Source of the DNA: Microbulbifer sp. MKSA007
GTDB lineage: Bacteria; Pseudomonadota; Gammaproteobacteria; Pseudomonadales; Cellvibrionaceae
Assembly: GCA_032615215.1 (NCBI GenBank)
Contig: CP128433.1
Location: 1,571,501-1,635,500 of the forward strand
Length of the DNA: 64,000 nucleotides
Direction of reading: 5' to 3'
Part shown: one piece after another, positions 25,635 through 34,876 of the stretch
How the letters are laid out: the number at the start of each line of letters is the position of its first letter
How positions within the stretch are numbered: the first letter of the stretch is position 1
Notes under the pieces: generated by a model
The model's input: the letters and a program-made list of their open reading frames with translations, nothing else
Database searches by the model: none
What the model was told of the DNA's origin: nothing
Program-made: the position numbers and the translations under genes

Positions 25635-26030
25635 ATGGCTACAAACACTTACATCTATAAATCCTACGCAGATGGTGAGTCAGACAGCGATACTTTGTGG
25701 GGGCAAGTACAAAATAGCCTTAATAGCTTAAGCCAGAATGGCCGCGATTCGGTAAAAATCGCAAGTTCAAACGAACATGGCGGCAATTGCCGGAGTGTCA
25801 TTATTTACACAGACGACGCGGCACCCGCTGGCTCAGTTGACACATTGTCACAGACTTGGAATTACAAAACCTTCAACGATTCAGACGGATATAGCACAAT
25901 GTATCAAAATGCCGTCAATTTTCTGAATGAAACCCTTAATTCCGTACAGGCATACTACTCACGACTGTCTATGATCGACGCCAAGAGTCACTCAGCACAC
26001 CTCGTTGTTTGGTACCGTGAAGGTGCATAA
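25635..26030 (+). CDS. Small protein upstream of Rhs gene, unknown
   Basis: 131 residues starting MATNTYIYKSYADGESDSDT; an ATG at 25623 is possible but GGGA before the second ATG suits it better. Soluble, no signal peptide, rich in Ser/Asn/Tyr, with SVIIYTDDAAPAGSVDTL and SAHLVVWYREGA at its end. No family recognised. It lies 216 bases before the Rhs gene on the same strand, so it may be co-expressed as an adaptor or accessory protein. Confidence 0.6.
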   Translation: MATNTYIYKSYADGESDSDTLWGQVQNSLNSLSQNGRDSVKIASSNEHGGNCRSVIIYTDDAAPAGSVDTLSQTWNYKTFNDSDGYSTMYQNAVNFLNETLNSVQAYYSRLSMIDAKSHSAHLVVWYREGA

Positions 26031-26246
26031 ACAGTATTATTATATTTTCGGAATTCATTGATGGCTCATAGACGTCATCTCTTTTTACACCAATGCAAAC
26101 AATTAGCCAGCCTGTGCTCGCGCGCCATAAGAGCGTAGCTCTAAAGTCGATGTGAGCAGCTGTCAGGTTGTAGGATAAGGCGTGTGGAGATAACAAGACA
26201 CAGTTAATCTGTTTGCGTAGCTTTTATATTTATATAAGGTGAGCAC

Positions 26247-29200
26247 GTGTCAAACTTCGACCAGATGGCAAACTTTTCTAGTACCACCAATATCGCTAGC
26301 ACCTCCACTGGCTCTAACTCATCCTCTGTCGCCAAAAATTATGCGAAGAATTTTCTTACCCAAGTCAATCCCCGTACTGGTTTACTCAGCGTTACGATTC
26401 CATCGCCACCTCTAAAAGGGATTCTCTCGATGGAAGTGAATCTCGGGATCACATACGCGCAGGAGACCGTAGGTTCCTATGAACAATTGTTTGGTCTACC
26501 TATAGGATGGTCCTATTCGTTAAGTTACATTAATGATGGGATCTTGACTCTCAACGGTAGCCAAACCTATGTTTTGAGTCTGGAAAGTCCTTCTGGCTTG
26601 CAGTATTACTACCAGAAAAATCTTGAAATGACGCAGTATAGTCCAGGGCAGTACCCTAATTTGCCCTATGTCCCAAGTACCCTTTATGCATACCTACTGA
26701 CCTTTTTAGACGGCCATCATCAGTATTTCGATGCCCAGGGGAAATTGATCTGTTGGGACGACAAAAATGGAAACCATCTGCTTTTTACCTATGATTCAAG
26801 CGATGCTTCCATTACACAGGCGAAGCTTATCAGTGTTACTGATGCATACGGACAAAACCTATCGATTTCACTCAGTAGTGACTCCATCGACGTGATTTAC
26901 CCAAAATCCGATGCCAACCCTAACCCGATCACCTATTCTTACCAGCTGCTTGAGGGCGCGCTGGTTTCCTACATTGACCCTATGGGCTTGACCACGCACT
27001 TTATTTACAACGGAGGCCTTATAAATAGCAAGCTCCTCTCGAACGTCAACTATCCCAATAAAGTCAGCTCGACGTTTGACTACAGTACAATCTACTACAA
27101 AGATAGTTCTGGACAACAAGAGCAACAAGATGTCGTAAGCAAGGTGATCAACACCTATGAAGAAGAAACCCGTAACACAACCTATAATTATCACCCTGAG
27201 CAAAGTGGTCCAGATGGCCATAATTATCTTGGGAACCCTACGTATGAGGTCGCATCTACAGCATCAGATACTTTATTTCAAAGTAATGACAATAATTACA
27301 GGTATTACACCACGATCAACAATAACAAAACGTTGGTCGTTAATCAGTACAACAATCTGCACCTTCTTCTAAAGTCGACCACCTTCACAGCAGATGGAAG
27401 CGAACGCATCCAAGAAATAGCGTACACTTATGTTGGTGAAACGGACGGCGACTTCCCCTACAACCAGCTCGATCCAAATTATCAACTGATTGCAGAAAAG
27501 CTAAGCACCTTCTACAACGAGCAAGAAGACACCAGACCCGCTAAAATTATTCGCAGCTACACAGACAATGGTCAAATTGCCTCTATCGAAGAGTACGAAC
27601 AGATAGAGGGTGAATTACAGCTCGTCAAAAAGGGAGAGGTTGAATACGATATCAGTTTTGGTATGCCCACTTCCGTTAAGGTATACGATTACAAACCCAG
27701 AGGAGTACTTAGTCAAACACCAGAGATTATAAGAACGGACAATAAACTTTCAGATGATAAGAAGCACATCCTCACATCCACCCGCGGGACTGAAGTGAAT
27801 GGCCTACTTAATCCACTACTCGTGACCTCTGTTGAGTATGACACTGCTGGCCGTCCCAGTTCCTCCACGCGTACCTGGGGTTCAGCAGCACCAGATCATT
27901 CTGGAATTGCGAAAACCAACACGATCTTCGAAAATATTCTTGACTCTACCGCACACACATTGACGCATGCCACAACCGATTTCTTTGGCAACACCTCTAA
28001 TGAGGTTTACGATTTATGTACTGGTTTCCCAACCTCAACTAGCAACGCCGTGGGTGCGATCACTACGTATAACTATGACCTCGCTGAAGCAACCGTAATA
28101 CGCACTGACCCTATGGGTAACACCACAACATGGAGCTACGATCTTACCAGTAACATAATGCGAAAGCTCGATGCCAACGGTTACGAACAGAAGTACTACT
28201 ACAACGGGTTTGGGCAACTTATCCAGCAAAGTGATTATCCTGTGAAGGGTGGGGCAGAGCGAACCTTAACGACGAATACTTATGATCAGCTTGGGCGTCT
28301 CAGCGTACAATTGGGTGTTCTAGGCGAAGCTTCAAAAGTCACATACGCCTATAACGCACGCAGCCAATTAGCCTCTAAGACTGATGCCCTTGGCAATATA
28401 TCGGGATACGAATATGATTCGGTAGCTTGCACGAAAGCAAGCTCTTTTAATTCGCTGAAATCAACTGAAGTGACTTACGGTCCTGAGAAGTCTGGCGGCC
28501 CACTTCTTAGTAAATTCAAGAAAAGAGCTAAAAAAGAATATAAACAAAGACTTGTCGCTTCGGCTAAAAAGTTCGATAGACACAATGCTAATCAGTACGC
28601 CTGCGCTACACGCTTGTGGAACGCTTTTCAACTCAATGTACAGACCAGTATTGGGGATCAGCAGACCCCTCAACAGTTTTCTCTAGCGAGATCCTACAAT
28701 ATCCTCCAAAGCCCCACCCAGTATTGTCTCGGTGGTGCAAATCTCAAGCGCACACTAGTGGCCTCGCGAGATCTAAATGGGAATATGCTTCAGAGCACTT
28801 GTACACTTGAAGGTACGTCTCAGACAGAAGCGTCGTCAAATCGTAGTTACAATGAACTCGGGGAATTCACACAAGAAGCCACACTGACGGAACAAACTCG
28901 AGAATTTACTTATGATGCGGTAGGAAATAGGACTCAGATCACCCAGTTTAGTGGATCACAGGTAAACAGCACCTATGATCTAAACAAGCGAGTCTCTTCT
29001 CATTCGTACACCGAGAATGGCTCGAGCATTGAAATTCATTATGAATACGATGGTGTCGGGCAGCGCACTTCCATCGAGCGCTTCGTGAATGGGGAAAGCG
29101 ATGCACTGCTCAGCTACACCTACACGCTTGATGGCAATATTTCTTCAATAAGTTATCCAGACGGGAAAACAGTTTCGTGGAACTACGATGTCAATACGGG

Positions 29201-30968
29201 CCTTCTGACTTCATCCATTGATGCGCTCGGGCATCAGTGTAGCTATTCCTACGACAGTTATGGCCGGCTCGCTAAAATCGCTCGGGACGATGGCTCTGTT
29301 TCTGTGGGAATCACCTATATCACTCAGGATATCGATAAAGCTAATGTGGGAAAAATAGCCTCGGTGAGCTATTCAAATGGGGTCAAGCTCGCTTACACCT
29401 ATAACGGTTATGGGCGCCCCCAACAAATCATCGCTACCAGTACGGGTGAAGATGAGCCTATTACCCTCACCTACAGCTACGATGCAACGACCTCATTCGT
29501 AACCGCCATTAGCTACCGACACCCTGGGGGCTCAAGTACACTCAACCGCGATGTTTCATTCGTATATGATGGTGTTGGACAAGTCATCGGGGAATCATCT
29601 GTAGACCTACAAGGCAACCCTCTCGAAACCGTATCTTATAGCTATGATGCGCTAGCCAATATCAAAACTTGCACCCGCTCACTGCCCTCTACTGAAAGTG
29701 CGGAGACAAATTACACCTACGATGCTGATAACCGGCTAAATTCCATCAGCGTGGCTGGCGCTCAAGATCAGGCTTTGAACTACGATGAAAACAACAATCT
29801 GATTAAAGATGAAAATGGCAATAGTTACCAATACAATGCATTGAATCAACTCACACAATTCACCTCAAGTGACGGCGAGAATACGACCTACACCTATTAT
29901 CCCAATGGCCTGCGTGCAACCAAGCAAACCGGTGATGAGGAAATCATTCACTATTATTACGACAACGCTAGCAATGCCAATATCATCAATGAAGTTCAGG
30001 GGGATTCAGAGGCTAGCTACATAATATCAGCATCGTCGCGACTCGCTCGTGTGCTGAAGAAAGACTCGTCATCTGAGCTCCAGTCTTATCTACTCGATAG
30101 ACAAAATGTTCTTATGACTTTCGATACCTCAGGTTCTATCAGTAGCGAGTATGTCTACGACGTATATGGCAACTGTAGGTCATCCCAGAGCGGTAGCATC
30201 ACTGACAATCCATTTGCTTATTGTGGAGAATATGTCGACTCAGAATCGAGCTTGCTCTATCTGAGGGCCCGGTACTACGCGGCGCAACGGATGAGGTTTG
30301 TGAGTCGAGATAGCTTCTTGGTTATGAATCCTTACACCTATGCCGATGGGAACCCTGTCATGAAGCAAGATCCTTCTGGGCATCTTTCAACCGCAGCAAA
30401 GATTGGTATCGGTGTGGGCTCGGCCGTCGGTGCGGCAATCTTCGGATATGGCGCGTGGAGTGTCTGGTCACGCATGGCGCGTGAGAATATTCCTCAAGGT
30501 GAGCAGCCGCCAGAAGTAGAGGGATTGGATGGTATTGTTCCTGATCATGGCAATATTGGTGCTCCTCCAAATGATGGCAATATTGACGCTCCTCCAAATA
30601 TTGAAGCTTTTGGGTACGCGAATTCACCAGACCAAATATTTGCTTATTTGAAGCGGGAGGGGGAGGGGTTTGATTCAGACTCAGTTGTCTCTATTGAAAG
30701 AGATGAGGGCGGGCAATATTGGTACGAAGCCTGGAGGCCCAGACCCAATGACAATCAAGATATTCTGGATGGCGCTGAAGTACTTCCGGATGTGGATCAG
30801 TTGACATTTCGGACACTCCCTCGAGGTATAAATACAAAGCGAGCTAACCGAAATAAAGATGAGATATTTGAAGATGGAGGAGACGGTGGGGGGATAGTCG
30901 ATGATGTAGTAGGTGTAGTAAGTGAAGCAGAAGAAGTAGCAGATGTAGCAGCGATGTTCTGCGTATAA
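26247..30968 (+). CDS. Rhs/YD-repeat protein with variable C-terminal tail
   Basis: 1573 residues, GTG start after TAAGGTGA. The N-terminal region (about 1-330) is followed by many YD repeats (for example YEYDGVGQRTSIERF, YSYDSYGRLAKIARDDG, YTYDADNRLNSI). They build the beta-barrel shell of Rhs/Tc-toxin C proteins, which encapsulates a C-terminal effector. The core ends with LLYLRARYYAAQRMRFVSRD, PYTYADGNPVMKQDPSGH, the RHS core signature. After it come a glycine-rich hydrophobic helix (IGIGVGSAVGAAIFGYGAW), a proline/asparagine linker and an acidic tail of about 100 residues not matching a known toxin. A lysine-rich insertion (near residues 750-790, KFKKRAKKEYKQRL) interrupts the repeats. 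No signal peptide or PAAR domain is seen; no immunity gene follows. Confidence 0.9.
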   Translation: MSNFDQMANFSSTTNIASTSTGSNSSSVAKNYAKNFLTQVNPRTGLLSVTIPSPPLKGILSMEVNLGITYAQETVGSYEQLFGLPIGWSYSLSYINDGILTLNGSQTYVLSLESPSGLQYYYQKNLEMTQYSPGQYPNLPYVPSTLYAYLLTFLDGHHQYFDAQGKLICWDDKNGNHLLFTYDSSDASITQAKLISVTDAYGQNLSISLSSDSIDVIYPKSDANPNPITYSYQLLEGALVSYIDPMGLTTHFIYNGGLINSKLLSNVNYPNKVSSTFDYSTIYYKDSSGQQEQQDVVSKVINTYEEETRNTTYNYHPEQSGPDGHNYLGNPTYEVASTASDTLFQSNDNNYRYYTTINNNKTLVVNQYNNLHLLLKSTTFTADGSERIQEIAYTYVGETDGDFPYNQLDPNYQLIAEKLSTFYNEQEDTRPAKIIRSYTDNGQIASIEEYEQIEGELQLVKKGEVEYDISFGMPTSVKVYDYKPRGVLSQTPEIIRTDNKLSDDKKHILTSTRGTEVNGLLNPLLVTSVEYDTAGRPSSSTRTWGSAAPDHSGIAKTNTIFENILDSTAHTLTHATTDFFGNTSNEVYDLCTGFPTSTSNAVGAITTYNYDLAEATVIRTDPMGNTTTWSYDLTSNIMRKLDANGYEQKYYYNGFGQLIQQSDYPVKGGAERTLTTNTYDQLGRLSVQLGVLGEASKVTYAYNARSQLASKTDALGNISGYEYDSVACTKASSFNSLKSTEVTYGPEKSGGPLLSKFKKRAKKEYKQRLVASAKKFDRHNANQYACATRLWNAFQLNVQTSIGDQQTPQQFSLARSYNILQSPTQYCLGGANLKRTLVASRDLNGNMLQSTCTLEGTSQTEASSNRSYNELGEFTQEATLTEQTREFTYDAVGNRTQITQFSGSQVNSTYDLNKRVSSHSYTENGSSIEIHYEYDGVGQRTSIERFVNGESDALLSYTYTLDGNISSISYPDGKTVSWNYDVNTGLLTSSIDALGHQCSYSYDSYGRLAKIARDDGSVSVGITYITQDIDKANVGKIASVSYSNGVKLAYTYNGYGRPQQIIATSTGEDEPITLTYSYDATTSFVTAISYRHPGGSSTLNRDVSFVYDGVGQVIGESSVDLQGNPLETVSYSYDALANIKTCTRSLPSTESAETNYTYDADNRLNSISVAGAQDQALNYDENNNLIKDENGNSYQYNALNQLTQFTSSDGENTTYTYYPNGLRATKQTGDEEIIHYYYDNASNANIINEVQGDSEASYIISASSRLARVLKKDSSSELQSYLLDRQNVLMTFDTSGSISSEYVYDVYGNCRSSQSGSITDNPFAYCGEYVDSESSLLYLRARYYAAQRMRFVSRDSFLVMNPYTYADGNPVMKQDPSGHLSTAAKIGIGVGSAVGAAIFGYGAWSVWSRMARENIPQGEQPPEVEGLDGIVPDHGNIGAPPNDGNIDAPPNIEAFGYANSPDQIFAYLKREGEGFDSDSVVSIERDEGGQYWYEAWRPRPNDNQDILDGAEVLPDVDQLTFRTLPRGINTKRANRNKDEIFEDGGDGGGIVDDVVGVVSEAEEVADVAAMFCV

Positions 30969-31020
30969 GTTAAACCAATAGAAATAACGGACAGGTTTAA
31001 ATTGCATTTCTTGAGTGTAA

Positions 31021-31058
31021 AGCGCTACTTTATCATTGTGCAATGGTAAAGTAGTGCT
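31021..31058 (+). terminator. Hairpin downstream of Rhs gene
   Basis: AGCGCTACTTTATCATTG and CAATGGTAAAGTAGTGCT form an 18-bp stem with two mismatches and a two-base loop. There is no long U tract, so its terminator role is tentative. Confidence 0.5.
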
Positions 31059-31099
31059 CTAAAGTTATTCTTATCCGGAAATAGGTAATGTAAACTTTT

Positions 31100-31973
31100 T
31101 TGTGTATCTGCCCGCTCATTTGCAAATATATGAAATCTATCATTGTCAATTGGTTGCCAAGCTCCGCAAATTTCGCCAATCAACTTCAGAGCTCTCAAAA
31201 TACATTGGTATTTCTATTTCGCGAATACTTAAAGCAACTTGCAGAGGCAATTACCCGTTCGGAGAAGCTGTTTCGGGCTCCCTTTCTGGCTCTGCACTAT
31301 CTCAAAGGCGATACCCTCGATCACTGTGAGCTGGAAAAACTAAAAGAAGTCACCGCTATATGGCGTGAGCGTTTAATAGATATCGGTTGGTTTACGCGCT
31401 GTTTCAACGAGTCTATCGCTCGGCAAGCCAATGCTGAAGACAAGTGTACAGGCCGTTTTTGGGCGGGGCGATTTAAATCGCAGGCTTTACTGGATGAAAA
31501 AGCCCTCGCCGCTTGCATGGCCTATGTAGACCTAAACCCTATCCGCGCTAATTTTGCCAAAACGCCTGAATACTCTGATTACACCTCTATTCAACTGCGT
31601 ATTCGCTCTGCAATCACCGCCGAGCAACCCGGAAGTTTACTGCCGTTTGTGGGAGATGAGCGCTTAAACATGCCATAAGGTTGACCTTTTCAGATGGGCC
31701 TCTATTTGGAGTTGGTGGATTGAAGTGGTTGGCATCTAGATCCCAGAAAGCGCGGTATTATCGCTGAAAATACCCCTCCTATACTTGAACGCCTGGGTAT
31801 TTCGTCTGAGCACTGGCTTTACCTCAACCGAAATTTTGAAAGCCGATTTAAAGGTTTAGTAGGGTCGGTTGAAGCAGTACGGCAAGCGTGTAACTTATTG
31901 AATAAACGCTGGGCTCAAGGTGTGCTTGATTGCCAGAAGTTTCTCTCTTACCCCTCATCTAAACTAAAATGAA
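31100..31973 (+). pseudogene. Decayed REP-associated / Y1-type transposase
   Basis: The readable part WRERLIDIGWFTRCFNESIA, AEDKCTGRFWAGRFKSQALL and MAYVDLNPIRANFAKTPEYS is typical of the Y1-like (REP-associated tyrosine) transposase family. The N-terminal HUH motif is absent. After ERLNMP the same frame continues through TAA, TGA and TGA stops (MGLYLELVD-stop-SGWHLDPRKRG) to LGISSEHWLYLNRNFESRFK and ends at 31973. The gene is therefore truncated at its 5' side and carries three nonsense codons. Confidence 0.8.
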
Positions 31974-32161
31974 CCATTTTTAATCCCGCCGATCGATACC
32001 CGTTCGCTCCATGTGCTGAAAGGCCTGCATGCCCAAAATAGACTAAATACTCCGCACAATTGTTCTTCGATGCCCCTCTGTTGAGCATGGCTTTTTATTC
32101 CGCTGATTTCCCCCTCCCACATGATTCATGGGTGTCCTATTTGTGGATATGCTTGTATTCG
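31974..32161. other. Border between Rhs/transposase block and second cassette block
   Basis: No gene. GTATTCGTTATGC at about 32155-32167 is the right end of an attC belonging to the next cassette; its left part is not recognisable. Confidence 0.4.
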
Positions 32162-32626
32162 TTATGCATGCCGCACTCCACGAAGCTCAAATATACCGAA
32201 CCAAAAGAGACCTAAACTAATAGAAAAAGGCAAAATTAATCTCAAAATTAGTTTCTCTTTTTCCTCAATACCAGAAATCAGTCGCCTGTTATCGTAGTAA
32301 GCTCCAACTATGTATTGGTCTTTATCGATCTTTGATGTGTAGTATTCCAGTTCTAGCTCATCCCCAACTTGAAGGTTGTCAAATATGTCTTTAGAGGAGT
32401 TTGAATACTTGAATTCTTGGTCTTCAATGATGATGGTGTGTAGATAATCACCTTTCCCAACATATCTAGTTTTAATTCTTTCAAGCAAGCCAACCTGGGT
32501 AAAAATTCTTTCTCCCTGAGGAAAATCGCTATAAAGGAAGTATCCTGATGCAAGAGCAAACACCGAAAGTGCAAGTGCAGTATATCCAACCAATTTTGAC
32601 TTACTATCTAATCGCTCAATCTTCAT
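32162..32626 (-). CDS. Cassette gene: DUF3592-like membrane protein
   Basis: 154 residues: TM1 at residues 13-31 (VGYTALALSVFALASGYFLY), a periplasmic or extracytoplasmic beta domain (LERIKTRYVGKGDYLHTII, NLQVGDELELEYY) and TM2 at about 128-147 (LILPFSISLGLFWFGIFEL). This TM-beta-TM layout resembles DUF3592 proteins; function unknown. Confidence 0.6.
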   Translation of the reverse strand: MKIERLDSKSKLVGYTALALSVFALASGYFLYSDFPQGERIFTQVGLLERIKTRYVGKGDYLHTIIIEDQEFKYSNSSKDIFDNLQVGDELELEYYTSKIDKDQYIVGAYYDNRRLISGIEEKEKLILRLILPFSISLGLFWFGIFELRGVRHA

Positions 32627-32683
32627 ATATAATGCTTAAATCAGCGGCGTATTTTTACGTCGGCGGCCTTTGCTTGTTATAAC
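32627..32683 (-). other. attC recombination site
   Basis: TATATAATGC on the left, TTTGCTTGTTATAAC on the right, short stem GGCGTATTTTTACGTC. Confidence 0.8.
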
Positions 32684-32687
32684 TGTT

Positions 32688-33080
32688 CTACAGTACAATT
32701 TGAATTCCACTATTGCTTTCTTGCCAGCTAAGCTTTTCACACACGATGCTAAACATAGCTCCGCCTTCAACCTCTATGTGAGCTACCGGATTGAGCAACT
32801 CTTGGCTGTAAGATTGCCATCCGTCTTCTTTATATAGCTTTGCTACGCTGGCAATATCTTCTTTTATGGTAATGTTTACTTCACCCACGAATATTGCATC
32901 TTCGTCACCTGCTGACTTTCTATAGTTTAGTCTTGAATAATCAGCGCAATATAACGTAATAACACCATCGAATGCTGCTGGATAAAACTCCAATTTTACT
33001 ACGCCGCTCAAACCGTCAACTGATAAAGTTAAATCAGCATTATTTAATAGCTTATCGCAGACTTTTTGTAAGGTGCTCAT
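32688..33080 (-). CDS. Cassette gene: hypothetical soluble protein
   Basis: 130 residues, no signal peptide, beta-rich (GVVKLEFYPAAFDGVITLY, AIFVGEVNITIKEDI). No family recognised. Confidence 0.6.
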   Translation of the reverse strand: MSTLQKVCDKLLNNADLTLSVDGLSGVVKLEFYPAAFDGVITLYCADYSRLNYRKSAGDEDAIFVGEVNITIKEDIASVAKLYKEDGWQSYSQELLNPVAHIEVEGGAMFSIVCEKLSWQESNSGIQIVL

Positions 33081-33090
33081 TTCTATCCTG

Positions 33091-33167
33091 AGTTATAATG
33101 CCTAGCCGCACGGACCGGAGGTCCAAAAAATGCACAGCATTTTTGATCGTGCCGGCTCTTGTTATGT
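33091..33167 (-). other. attC recombination site
   Basis: GTTATAATGCCTAGCCGC on the left, GCCGGCTCTTGTTATGT on the right, hairpin AAAAATGC/GCATTTTT between. Confidence 0.9.
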
Positions 33168-33172
33168 GTATT

Positions 33173-33400
33173 TTAAGGTTCATCTCTGAGTTTATTCCTG
33201 CATTGTCGAATGAAGTCTCGATACTCAAGATCAGAATCTTGATGCAATGTTTTCTCAAATACGCAACACAAGTTCCATAACGCTCTTTCTTCTGCCTGGT
33301 CCTCAATCATAAGTTTGTCTGAATCACTAAACCTACGAGTCAGCTCAAACAGAACCCATGCTTCATCTTCCGTGAGCGTGATTTTTACTTTTTTGCTCAT
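33173..33400 (-). CDS. Cassette gene: small hypothetical protein
   Basis: 75 residues beginning MSKKVKITLTEDEAWVLFEL, helical and acidic, with two cysteines in WNLCCVF. The opening strand followed by helices resembles small ribbon-helix-helix-like or antitoxin-like proteins, but the similarity is too weak to assign. No partner gene is in the cassette. Confidence 0.6.
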   Translation of the reverse strand: MSKKVKITLTEDEAWVLFELTRRFSDSDKLMIEDQAEERALWNLCCVFEKTLHQDSDLEYRDFIRQCRNKLRDEP

Positions 33401-33412
33401 AATTTCTATTTA

Positions 33413-33513
33413 CACATAGCGCTTTGCTAAACGGCAGCCGAAACGCAGTGCAGGCTGTCCGGTGGAGGGGGCGTTCTTTTGCACCCGGAACGAATTTCAG
33501 CAACTTGTTATGT
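33413..33513 (-). other. attC recombination site
   Basis: ACATAGCGCTTTGCTAAACG on the left and CAGCAACTTGTTATGT on the right; very similar in layout to the site at 23852. Confidence 0.9.
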
Positions 33514-33840
33514 TTTCCTCAAGGCCTTCTTGAGCAGGTAGCTTATAGCCCAGGCCATGAGGAAAAATAAGATCAAAATTTCATGGTTGCCCGTATTATT
33601 TGCCCACTTCTGGGCACGAATTTTACTACCAAAAATACTTACGAAGATAAGTGGCGATGCGATGGTCATAAGTGCAAAACCAAAGGCAACTGCTGGTCCA
33701 CTATCAGATCCCTCTCGATATAAAACTCCAGCTACTACAGTGAATAAAGCCGAGCCTAATAGAAATAAGAGAACCCTAGATAATAGTTCATCAAACTCCT
33801 CTCGCTTACGCCTACTACCCACTTCTCTCTCCAGAAACAT
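33508..33840 (-). CDS. Cassette gene: three-TM membrane protein
   Basis: 110 residues, basic N-terminus then membrane segments VLLFLLGSALFTVVAGVLY, VAFGFALMTIASPLIFVSIF and ILILFFLMAWAISYLL. No family recognised. Confidence 0.6.
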   Translation of the reverse strand: MFLEREVGSRRKREEFDELLSRVLLFLLGSALFTVVAGVLYREGSDSGPAVAFGFALMTIASPLIFVSIFGSKIRAQKWANNTGNHEILILFFLMAWAISYLLKKALRKT

Positions 33841-33897
33841 AACGCCTGCCCCACAGGAAGAGCGTCAGCGATTTCCTGTGCGGGCACTGGTTATAAG
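33838..33897 (-). other. attC recombination site (short)
   Basis: CATAACGCCTGCCC on the left, GGCACTGGTTATAAG on the right, with stem CCACAGGAA/TTCCTGTG. Confidence 0.9.
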
Positions 33898-34220
33898 TTT
33901 CTAGGCACATACTTAAACTGCTCTCTTTGCTCAACTGAGACAACATGCTTAACCATTTCAATTTCGCATGCACCATGATCTTTAAAATTTTTTCGTCCTT
34001 CTCTTAGCGTAATGCCATGATTTGGACCTGAACCAACATCCAGCTCATCAATATCTTGCCCATCGTCCTCCCAAAAGCACACTGGACAAATTAAATAGTT
34101 GCCTCGCTCAGGTAGTGAAATGTAATCACAGTAAGGGCACTGCTCTCTTGGAGTTGGATCTTCTGGTTCATACCATTCAAAAGCCTTTTTACTAAATAAT
34201 GCCTTTATCTTCTCTAGCAC
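33891..34220 (-). CDS. Cassette gene: CPCC-type cysteine-rich protein
   Basis: 109 residues with the Cys_rich_CPCC signature: CPYCDYISLPERGNYLICPV followed by CFWEDDGQD and GPNHGITL. Two CxxC pairs probably bind one zinc. The family is common in integron cassettes and next to polymorphic toxins, where some members may be immunity-like; no function is demonstrated. Confidence 0.85.
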   Translation of the reverse strand: MLEKIKALFSKKAFEWYEPEDPTPREQCPYCDYISLPERGNYLICPVCFWEDDGQDIDELDVGSGPNHGITLREGRKNFKDHGACEIEMVKHVVSVEQREQFKYVPRNL

Positions 34221-34230
34221 TACTTATTCC

Positions 34231-34296
34231 TTATAACGCCGCTAGCACCGAGCGAAGCACGCAGTGCGTAGTCCGGTGCCTAGCCTGGTTAAATGC
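34231..34296 (-). other. attC recombination site
   Basis: TTATAACGCCGCTAGCACCG on the left, CTAGCCTGGTTAAAT on the right, with arms GCACCG/CGGTGC and a central GCACGCAGTGCGT stem. Confidence 0.9.
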
Positions 34297-34300
34297 ATGA

Positions 34301-34570
34301 TTAGGCATCTGCTCGTCTTTTCAGCTTGAAGCAACACAACGTTGTAAACATGTAGCTGTCTTTTTCATGCTCTACTTCTACAACGACATTATCTTTTTCT
34401 AAAACGTTGTCTGTTGTAACCCATTGCAAAAATCCTTCTTCTAGTTCGCTGTGAGAATAGTCTTCTCCGAGCATTACAACATTTGCAGATATGAATTCGT
34501 TTGGGCCCACATCGTATTCAACGATATCACCCAATTTTACTTCTTCTCCAGATTCGTATTGCATAAGCAT
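34301..34570 (-). CDS. Cassette gene: small acidic hypothetical protein
   Basis: 89 residues, acidic, beta-rich (GEEVKLGDIVEYDVGPNEFI), ending in FTTLCCFKLKRRADA. The GDIVEYD and VEVEHEKDSY segments suggest a small barrel fold. No family recognised. Confidence 0.6.
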   Translation of the reverse strand: MLMQYESGEEVKLGDIVEYDVGPNEFISANVVMLGEDYSHSELEEGFLQWVTTDNVLEKDNVVVEVEHEKDSYMFTTLCCFKLKRRADA

Positions 34571-34627
34571 TTAACGCCCCGCACAGGGGCAGACAAATAA
34601 GAGCAGCGTTTTGGCTGTCCCAGTGAC
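34570..34627 (-). other. attC left part, interrupted by IS110-family element
   Basis: TTTAACGCCCCGCACAGGGG begins a normal attC that breaks off near CAGTGAC; the matching end CACTTGTTATG is found at 35841-35851 beyond the element. Confidence 0.75.
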
Positions 34628-34632
34628 CAACC

Positions 34633-34876
34633 CGAGCGATTGCTGCGGCTTGTATGGTTGTTCTTGCCTGATTCTGATGTTGAAAATCCTTTTCGCTAAC
34701 GGGTAAATTGAGACCCACCTTCGGCGGCCACCGAAGGCCTTGTTTGTCACAGTTCGTTGCTGCGCCGGTTTATAAAGACCGTTAACAAGTAGGAACGTGA
34801 CAGACACTCACTAGGCATAACTCGAATAGTCATGTGGGCCTCGAGCCCGAATAGCAAGGCGGAGATAGCTTATCTT
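34633..34876 (+). ncRNA. Candidate IS110 bridge RNA region
   Basis: Noncoding left end with conserved start GCTTGTATGGTTG and several hairpins, including CACCTTCGGCGGCCACCGAAGG. By analogy with characterised IS110-group elements it could be transcribed as the bridge RNA that pairs with target and donor DNA. This is inferred from position and structure only. Confidence 0.5.

Noticed and set aside
34571..34807. Minus-strand frames in the IS110 left end
   Set aside because: They overlap the noncoding end of the IS110 element and the attC; no coding character.
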